Source: Piscinibacter gummiphilus (GTDB lineage: Bacteria; Pseudomonadota; Gammaproteobacteria; Burkholderiales; Burkholderiaceae_C). Taken from it: a DNA stretch of 64,000 nucleotides. Of the stretch, positions 41,811 to 51,835 are shown piece after piece. The notes below the pieces were generated by a model that was not told the DNA's origin, searched no databases, and saw only the letters and a list, made by a program, of their open reading frames with translations. The stretch spans positions 855,001 to 919,000 of the forward strand of contig NZ_CP136336.1 in assembly GCF_032681285.1 (NCBI RefSeq), given 5' to 3'. Each line of letters opens with the position of its first letter. Position 1 is the first letter of the stretch. A program made the translations under genes and the position numbers.

Positions 41811-44174
41811 TCAGCGCTTGAAGAGATCGAGGATGCTTTTCTTTTCTTCTTCGGTCGGCGCGGTCGGCAGCTTGTCGTCGAGACCGAGGCTGCTCACGCC
41901 CTTGCCGTGCGTGAACTCGTCGTAATACCACTCGCCGCCGAGGTTGACCACGCCCTCGGGCGCTGACGCTTCCTCGACCGGCACGCCCTTCAAGGCCTGG
42001 CTCATGTAGTCGACCCAGACGGGCAGCGACAAGCCTCCGCCGGTTTCGCGGTCTCCCAGCTTGCGCGGGGTGTCGTAGCCGATCCAGACCACCGCCACCA
42101 CGCTGCGCTGGTAGCCGGCGAACCAGGCGTCCATTGAGTCGTTGGTGGTGCCGGTCTTGCCGTAGATGTCGGGTCGCTTGAGCGCACCTTGCGCGCGCGC
42201 CGCGGTGCCCGAGCGCGTGACTTCCTGCAGCAGGCTCGTCATCACGAAGGCGTTGCGGGCGTCGATCGTGCGGGTGCTGTCATCGCGCGCCTGTGGCTGG
42301 GCTTCGTTCAGCGTGCGGCCCTTGTTGTCGGTGATCTTGCTGATGAGAAAAGGGTTGAGCCGGTAGCCGCCGTTGGCGAACACGCCGTAGGCCGTGGCCA
42401 TTTGCAGCGGCGTCACCGAGCCAGCGCCGAGGGCCATCGTCAGGTAGGCCGGGTGTTTCTCGGGCTCGAATCCGAACCGTGTCACCCACTCCTGTGCATA
42501 GGCCGGCGTGATGGACTGCAGGATGCGGATCGACACCATGTTCTTCGACTTGGCCAGGCCGCGGCGCATCGACATCGGGCCATCGAAGCTGCCGTCGTAG
42601 TTCTTGGGCTCCCAAGGTTGGCTGCCCGTCGTGACGGCATCGAAGAAGAGGGGGGCGTCGTTGACCACCGTGGCGGGGGTGAAGCCCTTTTCCAGCGCGG
42701 CCGAGTAGATGAAGGGCTTGAAGCTGGAGCCCGGCTGCCGCCAGGCCTGGATCACGTGGTTGAACTTGTTCTTGGCGTAGTCGAAGCCGCCCACCATCGC
42801 CCGCACCGCGCCTGTGCGGGGGTCGAGCGACACGAAGGCGCCTTCGACTTCCGGCAGCTGCGTGACCGACCAGTCGCCCTTCGGGCCCTTGACCAGGCGG
42901 ATTACCGCACCGCGGCGGATCTGCGTCTTGGGGTTGCCCTTCTCGGCAAGACCAGAGGTGACGGGCTTCAGACCCTCGCCGGTGACGGTGATCGTCTCGC
43001 CGTTCTGCAGCACCGCGACCACCTTGCGGGGGCCAGCTTCCAAGGCCACGCCGGCCCGCAGTTCGTCGTTGTCGGGGTGGTCGTCGAGCGCCTCGGCAAC
43101 ACGGGCGTCGATGTCCTTGGCGTTGCCGGGCAGGTTGACGTAGGCCTCCGGGCCCCGGTAGACCTGGCGCCGTTCATAGTCGAGGATGCCCTTTCGCAGC
43201 GCACGGTAGGCGGCCATCTGCTCCGCGGCGTTGATCGTGAGGTGGACGTTGAGCCCGCGGGTATAGGCTTCGTCACCGTACTGGCTGAAGATCATCTGCC
43301 GGGCGGCTTCGGCGACGTACTCCGCGTGCACCGCCACTTCGGACGGCGCGCGGTAGCGCAGCGTCTGGTTGCGCGCGGCGTCATGCTGTTCGGGCGTGAT
43401 GAAGCCGTTTTCCAGCATGCGGTCGATGATGTACTGCTGGCGAACGGTGGCCCGGCGCGGGTTCGTGATCGGGTTGTAGGCCGAAGGCGCCTTGGGCAGC
43501 CCGGCCAGCATGGCCGCTTCGGCGACGGTGATGTCCTTCAGTGGCTTGCCGAAGTAGATCTCGCTGGCGGCGGCAAAGCCGTAGGCGCGCTGGCCGAGGA
43601 AGATCTGGTTCATGTAGACCTCGAGGATCTGCTCCTTCGTCAGCAGGCTCTCGATCTTCAGCGCCAGCAGCACTTCATAGATCTTGCGGGTGAAGGTCTT
43701 CTCGGTCGACAGGTAGAAGTTGCGGGCCACCTGCATCGTGATGGTCGACGCGCCCTGGCTGCGAGATTCCGCGAACTGCGCCACTGCCGCCCGCAGCACA
43801 CCTTTGTAGTCGACGCCACTGTGCTGGTAGAAGCGCGCATCTTCGATGGCCAGCACCGCCTGCTGCATCACCTTGGGCACCTGGGCGATGGGGGTGAAGT
43901 TGCGCCGCTCCTCGCCAAACTCCCCGAGCAGCACCCCATCCGATGTGTACACCCGCATCGGCAACTTGGGCCGGTAGTCCACCAGGCCGCTGATTTCAGG
44001 CAAGTTCGGGTATGCCACCGCAAGGGCCAGGCCCGCCAGCATCAGCCCCATCAGCGCCAGAGCGGCCAAGCCTCCCAACGACCAGGCCGTCACTCTGGCC
44101 AGCCAGCGCGCCCACGGCGGCAATGACCCGAAACGGCTTTGTGGGCTGGCGTCTGGTCGATCGGTTTCGCTCAT
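41811..44174 (-). CDS. mrcA: Penicillin-binding protein 1A
   Basis: 787 residues from the ATG at 44174 (GGAG five bases upstream). One membrane anchor at about 31-53; GT51 glycosyltransferase domain with LAIEDARFYQHSGVD and STITMQVARNFYLS; an OB-like insertion at about 310-410; transpeptidase with SxxK as GSSFKPF, SKN as KSKNMVS and KTG as YGKTGTTNDSMDAWFAG. It polymerises and cross-links peptidoglycan. Divergent from pilM, the typical arrangement in proteobacteria, with a 264-base shared upstream region. Confidence 0.97.
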   Translation of the reverse strand: MSETDRPDASPQSRFGSLPPWARWLARVTAWSLGGLAALALMGLMLAGLALAVAYPNLPEISGLVDYRPKLPMRVYTSDGVLLGEFGEERRNFTPIAQVPKVMQQAVLAIEDARFYQHSGVDYKGVLRAAVAQFAESRSQGASTITMQVARNFYLSTEKTFTRKIYEVLLALKIESLLTKEQILEVYMNQIFLGQRAYGFAAASEIYFGKPLKDITVAEAAMLAGLPKAPSAYNPITNPRRATVRQQYIIDRMLENGFITPEQHDAARNQTLRYRAPSEVAVHAEYVAEAARQMIFSQYGDEAYTRGLNVHLTINAAEQMAAYRALRKGILDYERRQVYRGPEAYVNLPGNAKDIDARVAEALDDHPDNDELRAGVALEAGPRKVVAVLQNGETITVTGEGLKPVTSGLAEKGNPKTQIRRGAVIRLVKGPKGDWSVTQLPEVEGAFVSLDPRTGAVRAMVGGFDYAKNKFNHVIQAWRQPGSSFKPFIYSAALEKGFTPATVVNDAPLFFDAVTTGSQPWEPKNYDGSFDGPMSMRRGLAKSKNMVSIRILQSITPAYAQEWVTRFGFEPEKHPAYLTMALGAGSVTPLQMATAYGVFANGGYRLNPFLISKITDNKGRTLNEAQPQARDDSTRTIDARNAFVMTSLLQEVTRSGTAARAQGALKRPDIYGKTGTTNDSMDAWFAGYQRSVVAVVWIGYDTPRKLGDRETGGGLSLPVWVDYMSQALKGVPVEEASAPEGVVNLGGEWYYDEFTHGKGVSSLGLDDKLPTAPTEEEKKSILDLFKR

Positions 44175-44352
44175 GGAACTCCAACGAAGTGGGGGCTGAT
44201 TATAGGAATTGCCCCCGTCCGCCCGGAGGTGTGAACTGCTTCTCAAATAAGCGACAAAACGCGCTCAGGGTTGACCCGAAGTTGCCGTTTTTTGGCGCTT
44301 TTTTGCGTCAGAGTTTCGCAACGAGCTGAGGTTGTGAAAATTGGAAATTTCT

Positions 44353-44381
44353 TTGTTGTACAAAGACTTTACTGCTAGCAT
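44353..44381 (+). promoter_or_regulatory. Putative pilM operon promoter
   Basis: TTGTTG (44353-44358) and TAGCAT (44376-44381) are spaced 17 bases apart, with a TGC just before the -10. They lie in the locally AT-rich part of the mrcA/pilM intergenic region, 58 bases before the pilM start. Confidence 0.45.
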
Positions 44382-44438
44382 TGAAGTAACTTCTTAACAA
44401 TCCAGCGCCCATTTTTGAGCGCGTTGGGAGAGGGTCTC

Positions 44439-45518
44439 GTGAGCTTCCTAGACATGTTGTTGGGCCGCAAGCATCCACCGATGATCGGCTTGGACATCAG
44501 CTCGTCCAGCGTCAAGCTGGTCGAGTTGGGGCAGAGCGCGTCTGGTGAGTACGTACTCGAGCGCTTTGCGGCGGAGCCCTTCGAAAAGGGCTGGATCGCC
44601 GATGGGCAGATCGAGAAATTCGACGAAGTGGCCGAAGCCGTCCGTCGTGTGGTCACCAAGAGTGGCACCAAGACGCGGCAGGTGATCATGGCCATGCCTC
44701 AGTCCGCGGTGATCACCAAGAAGATCATGCTGCCGGCAGGTCTGCGCGAAGAAGAGCTCGAACTGCAGGTCGAGTCCGAGGCCAATCAATACATTCCCTT
44801 CTCGTTGGACGAAGTCAGTCTTGACTTCTCGGTGATCGGCCCGAGCCCGACCTCGGTTGGCGACGTCGAAGTGCTGATCGCCGCGTCTCGCAAGGACAGG
44901 GTGCAGGACCGGCAGGGTCTCGCCGAGGCGGCGGGCCTGAAGCCCGTGGTGCTCGACATCGAGTCACACGCGTCTCGCCTCGCCATGGGCCGACTGATCG
45001 AAGCCCTACCGAACGAAGGCAAGGACGCACTCGTGGCGCTCTTTGAAATCGGCGCCGACACGACGAGCCTCAAGGTGCTGCGTGACGACGAGATGCTTTA
45101 CGACCGCGATCAAGCGTTCGGTGGCGCCCAGTTGACGCAGCTCATCTCCCGTCAGTACGGCTTCTCCTTCGAAGAAGCCGAGCAGAAGAAGCTGGCGGCC
45201 GATCTGCCGGAAGACTACGAGACCTCGATCCTGGCGCCGTTCGTCGACAGCCTCTCGCAGGAGATCGGTCGGGCGCTGCAGTACTTCTTCACCAGCACGC
45301 CTCACCACAAGGTCCACTACGTGATGCTCGCAGGTGGCACGGCAACGCTGCCCGGCCTCAAGGACCGCGTCACTGAGCTGACCGGCTTCGCGTCGATGGT
45401 GGTGAACCCCTTCGACAACATGAAGCTCGGGTCTGCCGTGCGTGAAAGCAAGCTGCGCCGTGAGGCCCCGTCGTACCTGACGGCCTGTGGCTTGGCGATG
45501 CGGAGGTTCCTGCAGTGA
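44439..45518 (+). CDS. pilM: Type IV pilus assembly protein PilM
   Basis: 359 residues, actin-like. GTG start at 44439 preferred over the TTG at 44415 because GGGAGAGGG precedes it at the right distance. The family opening is IGLDISSSSVKLVELG; ATP-binding segments include FEIGADTTSLKVL and VMLAGGTATLPGL. It binds the N-terminus of PilN on the cytoplasmic face of the inner membrane. First gene of pilMNOPQ; overlaps pilN by four bases. Confidence 0.96.
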   Translation: MSFLDMLLGRKHPPMIGLDISSSSVKLVELGQSASGEYVLERFAAEPFEKGWIADGQIEKFDEVAEAVRRVVTKSGTKTRQVIMAMPQSAVITKKIMLPAGLREEELELQVESEANQYIPFSLDEVSLDFSVIGPSPTSVGDVEVLIAASRKDRVQDRQGLAEAAGLKPVVLDIESHASRLAMGRLIEALPNEGKDALVALFEIGADTTSLKVLRDDEMLYDRDQAFGGAQLTQLISRQYGFSFEEAEQKKLAADLPEDYETSILAPFVDSLSQEIGRALQYFFTSTPHHKVHYVMLAGGTATLPGLKDRVTELTGFASMVVNPFDNMKLGSAVRESKLRREAPSYLTACGLAMRRFLQ

Positions 45519-46171
45519 TCTTGATCAACCTGCTCCCGCATCGGGAAGAGAAGCGCAAGCGCCGCAAAGCGGCCTTCTTCGTGGGCCTCGGGCTCGCCGC
45601 CGCGGCGGGTTTGGTGGTCGTAGGGCTTTGGTATCTCGTGCTTCAGCAGATGACGGTGAGCCAGCAGGAGCGAAACCAGTTCCTGACCACCAAGATCAAG
45701 GAGCTCGAAGTCCAGATCAAGGACATCGCGAACCTTCGCTCGGAAATCGAAGCCCTCAAGGCTCGCCAGAAGGCCGTCGAAGACCTGCAGATCGACCGCA
45801 ACGTCCCGGTGCATGTGCTCAACGAACTCGTGAAGCAGACGCCTGAAGGCATCTACTACCGCACCATCAAGCAGGACGGGCAGGTGCTGACCCTGTCTGG
45901 CGTGGCCCAGACCAATGAGCGTGTTTCCGAACTCCTGCGCAACACGGGCAACAACTCGGAATGGCTGGTGCGCCCCGAGCTTGTCGAGATCAAGGCCGCA
46001 ACGGTTCAGGCTGCGTCGGGGCGTGAACAGAAGCGTCTGTATGACTTCGCCATGCGGATCAGCATCAAGCGCCCGCAGGATGTGGACGCGAAGGCCGCTG
46101 CAGGTGCAGCGTCGGGCGTGGTTCCTGCGCCGGCTGCTGGCGGAGCCGCTGCTGTGAAGCCGAAACCCTGA
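45515..46171 (+). CDS. pilN: Type IV pilus assembly protein PilN
   Basis: 218 residues, GTG start. The PilM-binding motif INLLPHREEKRKRRK is at the N-terminus, followed by one membrane helix (about 21-45) and a periplasmic coiled-coil plus ferredoxin-like domain. The C-terminal ~30 residues are Ala/Pro-rich. It pairs with PilO in the alignment complex between platform and secretin. Confidence 0.95.
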   Translation: MILINLLPHREEKRKRRKAAFFVGLGLAAAAGLVVVGLWYLVLQQMTVSQQERNQFLTTKIKELEVQIKDIANLRSEIEALKARQKAVEDLQIDRNVPVHVLNELVKQTPEGIYYRTIKQDGQVLTLSGVAQTNERVSELLRNTGNNSEWLVRPELVEIKAATVQAASGREQKRLYDFAMRISIKRPQDVDAKAAAGAASGVVPAPAAGGAAAVKPKP

Positions 46172-46183
46172 AGGCCGCACGCC

Positions 46184-46891
46184 ATGGCAACACAAGGCAA
46201 ATCCCTCAACGTCGACCTCAACTCCGTGTTTGGGGCGGCGGCTTCTCAATTCCGTGGGCTGAATCCCAATGAGCCCGGCCAATGGCCGATGCTGCCCAAG
46301 ATCGCGGTCTGGATCGCTCTAGCCGTCTTCATGGTGGTGGTCGGGTGGTTCCTGCTGCTGTCCACCGCAGCGGAAGAGTTGGAGACCGAGCGCGGCAAGG
46401 AGCCGACGCTCAAGCAGGACTATCGCGGAAAGCTGGCCCAGGCGGTCAACCTCGAAGAGCTTCGCAAGCAGAAACTGCAGGTCGAGGAGTACGTCACCCA
46501 GCTTGAAAAGCAGCTGCCGGGTAAGGCCGAGATGGACGCCCTGCTGTCCGACATCAATCAGGCCGGCCTAGGCCGTGGCTTGCAGTTCGAACTGTTCCGC
46601 CCTGGCCAGGTCGTCGTGAAGGACTACTATGCCGAACTCCCGATCTCGGTGCGTGTCTCTGGGCGGTATCACGACATTGGCAACTTCGCTGCGGACGTGG
46701 CTAACTTGTCCCGCATCGTGACCCTTCATGGCTTGACCATCGGAGCGGCCACCCCAGCTGGCAAGGACGGCGCTGGCACTGGCTTGTTGGCGATGGAGGC
46801 GACGGCGCGTACCTACCGCTACCTTGACAGCAACGAGATCGCGGAACAACGAGCGGCTGCCGCGAAGGCCAAGGCGGGGGCCAAGAAATGA
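46184..46891 (+). CDS. pilO: Type IV pilus assembly protein PilO
   Basis: 235 residues: cytoplasmic N-terminus of ~45 residues, membrane helix at about 42-64 (IAVWIALAVFMVVVGWFLLL), coiled coil at about 70-110, then the PilO ferredoxin-like domain with GLQFELFRPG and VRVSGRYHDIGNFAADVANLSRIV. Starts 12 bases after pilN and overlaps pilP by four. Confidence 0.95.
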   Translation: MATQGKSLNVDLNSVFGAAASQFRGLNPNEPGQWPMLPKIAVWIALAVFMVVVGWFLLLSTAAEELETERGKEPTLKQDYRGKLAQAVNLEELRKQKLQVEEYVTQLEKQLPGKAEMDALLSDINQAGLGRGLQFELFRPGQVVVKDYYAELPISVRVSGRYHDIGNFAADVANLSRIVTLHGLTIGAATPAGKDGAGTGLLAMEATARTYRYLDSNEIAEQRAAAAKAKAGAKK

Positions 46892-47436
46892 GCAAGAGTG
46901 TTGTGCATTCAGCTCGCGCGATCCTTATGGTGCTGCCGGTCTCGGTTGTGTTGGTGGGGTGCACCGGCGCGCAGGAAGAGCTGCAGCAGTGGATCGAGCA
47001 GCAGCGCCGAGAGGTGAAGCCCAATGTCCCCCCGCTGTCGGCGCCGAAGAAGTTCATTCCGCAGGCCTACTTGGCAGGCAATGCCGTTGAGCCCTTCAGC
47101 GCTCAGAAGCTGACGGTTGCCATCAAGCAGGAAGCTCGGCAGTCCAACTCGCTGCTTGCCGCCGAAATCAATCGGCGCAAGGAGCCTTTGGAGGCCTACC
47201 CCGTCGACAGCATGAGCATGGTCGGCAGCGTCACCAAGCAGGGGCGGCCGTATGCCCTGCTGAGAGTGGACAACCTGCTGTATCAGGTCAAGACGGGTGA
47301 CTACCTCGGCCAGAACTACGGAAAGATCACCAAGATCACCGAGACCGACATCTCGTTCCGCGAGATTGTTCAAGACGCAGCAGGCGAATGGATCGAGCGC
47401 ACCAGCTCCCTTCAACTTCAGGAGAAGGCGCGATGA
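46888..47436 (+). CDS. pilP: Type IV pilus assembly lipoprotein PilP
   Basis: 182 residues. Lipoprotein signal ending VLVGC, lipid Cys at 25, then an extended linker that runs along PilN/PilO and a C-terminal beta domain (VGSVTKQGRPYALLRVDNLLYQVKTGDYLGQNYG) that contacts PilQ. Overlaps pilO and pilQ by four bases each, showing tight coupling of the operon. Confidence 0.95.
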   Translation: MSKSVVHSARAILMVLPVSVVLVGCTGAQEELQQWIEQQRREVKPNVPPLSAPKKFIPQAYLAGNAVEPFSAQKLTVAIKQEARQSNSLLAAEINRRKEPLEAYPVDSMSMVGSVTKQGRPYALLRVDNLLYQVKTGDYLGQNYGKITKITETDISFREIVQDAAGEWIERTSSLQLQEKAR

Positions 47437-49592
47437 AGAACATGCAGGAGATACAGACCATGGGGAAATTGCGGGCAGGACTCTTCGCGCTCGCGTTGTT
47501 CTTCGGCGCTTCCGCGGCGACTCACGCGCAGAACGCGATCCAGTCGATCAACAGCGCTCAGCAGGCCGGATCGGAAGTCGTGCGGATCGAATTGTCCGAA
47601 CCGCTGTCGGCTGTGCCGTCTGGGTTCACGGTGCAGACGCCTCCGCGCATCGCGCTCGACCTACCTAACGTTGGCAACGCGCTGGGTCGCTCCAACATCG
47701 AAATCAACCAGGGCAACCTCCGTTCGGTGAACGTTGCGCAGGCGGGGGATCGCACGCGACTCGTGCTGAACCTGAAACAGGCAGCGAACTATCGTGCTCA
47801 GCTGCAGGGCAAGGTGCTGCTGGTGGTCATGGAAAGCACGGCTTCTCCTACGGCCGGCGGATCGTCGACGAGCAGCGAGCCGGTGCACTTTGCTGAAAGT
47901 CAGAACCCGTCCCAGCTGCCGCTGAAGGGCATCGATTTCCGCCGCGGCCAAGACGGTTCGGGTCGTGTTGTCGTGGATCTGCCGAACAACCAGGTCGGCG
48001 TCGACATCCGCCAGCAAGGCCAGAGTCTTGTCGTCGAGTTCCTTCGCTCGAACTTGCCTGAGAGCTTGCGCAAGCGGCTCGATGTCACCGACTTCGGAAC
48101 GCCGGTGCAGTCGATCTCCGCGTTCCAATCGGGTGACCGCGTACGCATGGTGGTGGAGCCCCGCGGTGCTTGGGAGCACAGCGCTTACCAGACGGACAAT
48201 CAGTTTGTTCTAGAAGTGCGCACACAAAAGGTCGATCCGAACAAGCTCGTGCAGGGCCCTGGTTATGCCGGCGAGAAGCTGTCGCTCAACTTCCAGAACA
48301 TCGAGGTTCGGGCGTTGCTTCAGGTCATTGCCGACTTCACCAACTTCAACGTGGTCACGAGCGACACGGTGACAGGAAGCGTGACCTTGCGGTTGAAGGA
48401 TGTCCCCTGGGACCAGGCGCTGGACATCATCCTGCAGGCCAAGGGCCTCGGCCTTCGCAAATCGGGCAACGTGATTCTCATTGCACCGAAGGATGAATTG
48501 GCGGCCAAGGAGAAGGTCGAACTTGAAGCCAAGGCCCAGATTGCCAGCTTGGAGCCCGTGCGCACGCAGTCCTTCCAGTTGAACTACACGAAGGCAGAAG
48601 ACGTTGCAAAGGGGCTGGCCGGGCAGAGCAGCGGTGGGGGTGGCGGTGCGTCTTCTCGCATCCTGTCTTCGCGCGGCAGCGTGATCGCCGAATCGCGCAC
48701 TAACCAGCTGTTCATCACCGACATCCCGTCGAAGCTTGAAGAGATTCAAGCAATGATCGCAAAGATCGACATTCCCGTTCGCCAGGTGCTCATCGAAGCT
48801 CGCATCGTTGAGGCTGGCGACACCTTTGGACGTTCATTGGGCGTAAAGCTTGGATCCACCGACCTTCGCGGGCTGCGAGGGGGGGTGGCCGGATACGGCA
48901 CGCCAGAGGCGAGCGTTGGCATCGGCGGCAACATGAATGCGATCGGGCTGCAAACGGGTCAGGTCAGCGGGACCACCATCCCATTCAACGATACGCAATT
49001 CATCAACCTGCCCGCGGTTGGGCAAAACAACTACAACGCTGCCACGTTCGCCGTGTCACTGTTCAGCGCGGCAGCGAACCGCTTCCTTAATCTTGAGATC
49101 TCTGCGCTCGAAGCCGATGGCAAGGGCAAAGTGGTTTCCAGTCCTCGTGTCATCACCGCGGACCAGGTCAAGGCGTTGATCGAACAGGGCGAAGAGCTGC
49201 CCTACCAAATGGCCACTTCCAGCGGGGCGACAGCGTTGCAATTTCGCAAGGCCAATCTGAAGCTCGAAGTGACGCCGCAGATCACGCCGGAAGGCAACGT
49301 GATCTTGGACGTGGATGTCAACAAAGACAGCGTGGGGCGCAATACTGCTGCGGGCTTTGCCATCGACACGAAACATGTCCGGACACAGATCCTCGTTGAG
49401 AACGGTGGAACGGTGGTAATCGGCGGCATCTTTACACAGAACGAGCGCGATGACGTGACCAAGGTGCCACTGTTGGGCGATATTCCGGTCCTGGGAAATT
49501 TGTTCAAAACCAAGACGCGCACGACAGCCAAGACCGAACTTCTGGTGTTCCTGACCCCCAAGGTCATCACGGACAGGACGGCTGCGCGCTGA
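47433..49592 (+). CDS. pilQ: Type IV pilus secretin PilQ
   Basis: 719 residues with a signal peptide ending THAQ. Two AMIN peptidoglycan-binding domains (about 40-150 and 165-265), an N0/STN domain (LSLNFQNIEVRALLQVIADFTNFNVV), an N1 domain, a Gly-rich linker (QSSGGGGGASS), and the secretin core ending VPLLGDIPVLGNLFKTKT. It forms the outer-membrane pore for the type IV pilus. The ATG at 47433 overlaps the pilP stop; a nearby second ATG (MGKLRAG) could also serve. Confidence 0.96.
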   Translation: MKNMQEIQTMGKLRAGLFALALFFGASAATHAQNAIQSINSAQQAGSEVVRIELSEPLSAVPSGFTVQTPPRIALDLPNVGNALGRSNIEINQGNLRSVNVAQAGDRTRLVLNLKQAANYRAQLQGKVLLVVMESTASPTAGGSSTSSEPVHFAESQNPSQLPLKGIDFRRGQDGSGRVVVDLPNNQVGVDIRQQGQSLVVEFLRSNLPESLRKRLDVTDFGTPVQSISAFQSGDRVRMVVEPRGAWEHSAYQTDNQFVLEVRTQKVDPNKLVQGPGYAGEKLSLNFQNIEVRALLQVIADFTNFNVVTSDTVTGSVTLRLKDVPWDQALDIILQAKGLGLRKSGNVILIAPKDELAAKEKVELEAKAQIASLEPVRTQSFQLNYTKAEDVAKGLAGQSSGGGGGASSRILSSRGSVIAESRTNQLFITDIPSKLEEIQAMIAKIDIPVRQVLIEARIVEAGDTFGRSLGVKLGSTDLRGLRGGVAGYGTPEASVGIGGNMNAIGLQTGQVSGTTIPFNDTQFINLPAVGQNNYNAATFAVSLFSAAANRFLNLEISALEADGKGKVVSSPRVITADQVKALIEQGEELPYQMATSSGATALQFRKANLKLEVTPQITPEGNVILDVDVNKDSVGRNTAAGFAIDTKHVRTQILVENGGTVVIGGIFTQNERDDVTKVPLLGDIPVLGNLFKTKTRTTAKTELLVFLTPKVITDRTAAR

Positions 49593-49660
49593 CCCGAGAT
49601 TGCGACGAGGTAACGTTGCTTGATTGAGTGCTGAAGATTCGAAGACAGGTGGGCACAGAT

Positions 49661-50086
49661 ATGAAGTCGAAGACAAGAAAGCTGGTGATGATTCCGTTGG
49701 CGGGGCTCGCCCTGCTGTCCGCCTGCGGCGGGAGCTCAGACGATACGGCAGGCCAAGTTGGGTCATCGTTCCAGGTTAGTCCCGACGAGGCGGGCTATGC
49801 AACTGGCACAGCCCTGTGCCCTGGTGCCAATACACGCGTTGCGGACATCACCGTGATTGGAGGGACAGCGCCGTACCGCGTACTGAGCCCCGAACACACG
49901 AGAATTACGTTCGGCCCGCCAGGCAGCACGACGCCTACCCACATGGGTGAGTACATTGTTGCCAATCGCAATCAGCAATTTGCAGTGTTCGCGACTGGAT
50001 GTTTAGAAATGACTGTCACTGTGATGGATGACCTGCGGCGTGTTGCGACAGTCACGGTCACGGCTGCTTCAGGGTCTGGCAGCTAG
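49661..50086 (+). CDS. Small lipoprotein of unknown function
   Basis: 141 residues. Lipobox LALLSAC with Cys22, then GGSSDD, which favours release to the outer membrane. The mature part is beta-rich with the repeat-like phrases VADITVIGGTAPYRVLSP and the GCLEMTVTVMDDLRRVATVTV strand pattern, suggesting an Ig-like sandwich; two Cys (near 49 and 115) may form a disulfide. It lies between pilQ and aroK, where these genes are usually adjacent, and local GC is lower. Function unknown; possibly a pilus-associated surface protein by position only. Confidence 0.7.
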   Translation: MKSKTRKLVMIPLAGLALLSACGGSSDDTAGQVGSSFQVSPDEAGYATGTALCPGANTRVADITVIGGTAPYRVLSPEHTRITFGPPGSTTPTHMGEYIVANRNQQFAVFATGCLEMTVTVMDDLRRVATVTVTAASGSGS

Positions 50087-50109
50087 TCAAGCACCGCTCT
50101 AATCTGGCC

Positions 50110-50697
50110 ATGAGTGCTGCCGGCATAAGGGGGCTGGCTCTCGTCGGCATGCCTGGTGGTGGAAAGTCCACTGTGGGCCGGCAACTCGCCAAGCGTCTGG
50201 GTTGGACCTTTGCCGATTCCGATGTCCTCATTGAAAAGCGACTCGGCAGCTCTATTCGCGCCTTCTTCGAACGCGAAGGTGAAAAAGCCTTCCGAGAGAT
50301 CGAATCCACAGTCATCGACGAGCTGACAAAGTCCCAGGGTTTGGTGATCGCGACGGGTGGAGGGGCGCTTCTCAGAGCAGACAGCAGGGAGCGGCTGCAC
50401 CAACGCTATCGCGTCGTCTATCTTCATTCGTCTCCCGAGGAACTGTTTCGGCGCCTACGGCACGACAGCTCTCGTCCGCTGCTTCAGGTCGCCGATCCGT
50501 TGGCAAAGCTGCGGGAGTTGTACCAAGAACGGGACCCCCTCTACCGCCAAGTCGCTCATTTCACGGTGGAAACGGGTCGTCCCTCGGTTGGCGCCTTGGT
50601 GAACAACGTCCTGATGCAACTCGAACTGGCGGGCGAGATCGACCCTGGGCTCGCTCTGTCCCCGGTAGACCCCTTTATCCCTTCCCGAGAGGGCTGA
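50110..50697 (+). CDS. aroK: Shikimate kinase
   Basis: 195 residues. It phosphorylates shikimate in the aromatic amino-acid pathway. Walker A GMPGGGKST, shikimate-binding Asp in ADSDVLIEKR, RExE-type FREIEST and the GGGALLR loop are all present, with the lid HDSSRPLL. The ~25 residues after the core are an uncharacterised tail. It lies upstream of aroB with no gap, the usual aroKB pair. Confidence 0.95.
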   Translation: MSAAGIRGLALVGMPGGGKSTVGRQLAKRLGWTFADSDVLIEKRLGSSIRAFFEREGEKAFREIESTVIDELTKSQGLVIATGGGALLRADSRERLHQRYRVVYLHSSPEELFRRLRHDSSRPLLQVADPLAKLRELYQERDPLYRQVAHFTVETGRPSVGALVNNVLMQLELAGEIDPGLALSPVDPFIPSREG

Positions 50698-51813
50698 GTG
50701 CTCGCCGGTACACTTGCTGGCATGGTTCCAAAGACTGAGTGCGTCGGTATAGAGCTTTCCGATCGAAGCTATGACATCGTCATAGGGACTGGCCTGCTGG
50801 ACGACGGAGCAAGTCTTGACAAGCTTCCGGCCGCCACCACGGCGCTGGTCGTCACCAATCCCGCCGTGTCGAAGCTCTATGCCGCCCGTACTCTGGCGCT
50901 GCTGCAGCGCAAATACAGACCGGTCCTTCTGATCGAACTGCCAGATGGCGAAGCCTACAAGGACTGGACGTCGCTCAATCTGATCTTTGACAGACTCCTG
51001 GGTGCCGGCTGTGATCGCAAAACTTTGATCTTCGCGCTCGGCGGGGGGGTGGTCGGTGACATCGCCGGTTTCTCCGCTGCCTGCTACATGCGCGGCGTGC
51101 CCTTCGTCCAGATCCCCACAACGTTGCTGGCGCAAGTCGATTCCTCGGTCGGCGGCAAGACCGCGATCAACCACCCGATGGGAAAGAACATGATTGGCGC
51201 GTTCTACCAGCCCCTGCGTGTCATCGCCGATCTCGACACGCTGGATACTCTGCCCGAGCGCGAACTTTCGGCCGGGCTGGCTGAGGTCATCAAATACGGT
51301 CCTATCGCTGACGACGCCTTCCTGCATTGGATCGAAGCCAATCTTGACGCCTTGCTGGCACGCGACAAGGCGGCCTTGGCATATGCCGTGAAGCGCTCCT
51401 GCGAGATCAAGGCCTGGGTCGTCGGCCAAGACGAGCGCGAGACGGGGCTGCGAGCGATCCTCAACTTCGGCCACACGTTCGGCCACGCCATAGAAGCCGG
51501 CCTCGGGTATGGCGAGTGGCTGCATGGCGAAGCGGTGGGCTGCGGCATGGTGATGGCCATCGATCTGTCGCAACGACTCGGCTTCGTCGATGCGGCCTAT
51601 GCCGAACGGCTGACGCGGCTCATCGAACGCGCGCGTCTCCCGATCCGCGGCCCGGCGCTGGGCGCTGAGCGTTACCTCGAGTTGATGCGCGTCGACAAGA
51701 AGTCGGAAGCCGGCGAGATCCGATTCGTCGTGATCGAAGCGCCTGGCCGCGCCGTCATGCGGCCCGCACCTGATGCCATGGTGCGAGACGTGATCGCCGC
51801 GCACACGGCCTGA
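50698..51813 (+). CDS. aroB: 3-dehydroquinate synthase
   Basis: 371 residues from the GTG at 50698, which has GAGAGGG just upstream; an ATG at 50722 without a ribosome site is the alternative and matches family length equally well. NAD-binding [15 protein letters not shown], the [21 protein letters not shown] active-site stretch, zinc ligands Glu in LAEVIKYG and His in [10 protein letters not shown]. It makes the first carbocycle of the shikimate pathway. Confidence 0.96.
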   Translation: MLAGTLAGMVPKTECVGIELSDRSYDIVIGTGLLDDGASLDKLPAATTALVVTNPAVSKLYAARTLALLQRKYRPVLLIELPDGEAYKDWTSLNLIFDRLLGAGCDRKTLIFALGGGVVGDIAGFSAACYMRGVPFVQIPTTLLAQVDSSVGGKTAINHPMGKNMIGAFYQPLRVIADLDTLDTLPERELSAGLAEVIKYGPIADDAFLHWIEANLDALLARDKAALAYAVKRSCEIKAWVVGQDERETGLRAILNFGHTFGHAIEAGLGYGEWLHGEAVGCGMVMAIDLSQRLGFVDAAYAERLTRLIERARLPIRGPALGAERYLELMRVDKKSEAGEIRFVVIEAPGRAVMRPAPDAMVRDVIAAHTA

Positions 51814-51835
51814 CGACAGCCTCGCGTTTCCCCGC

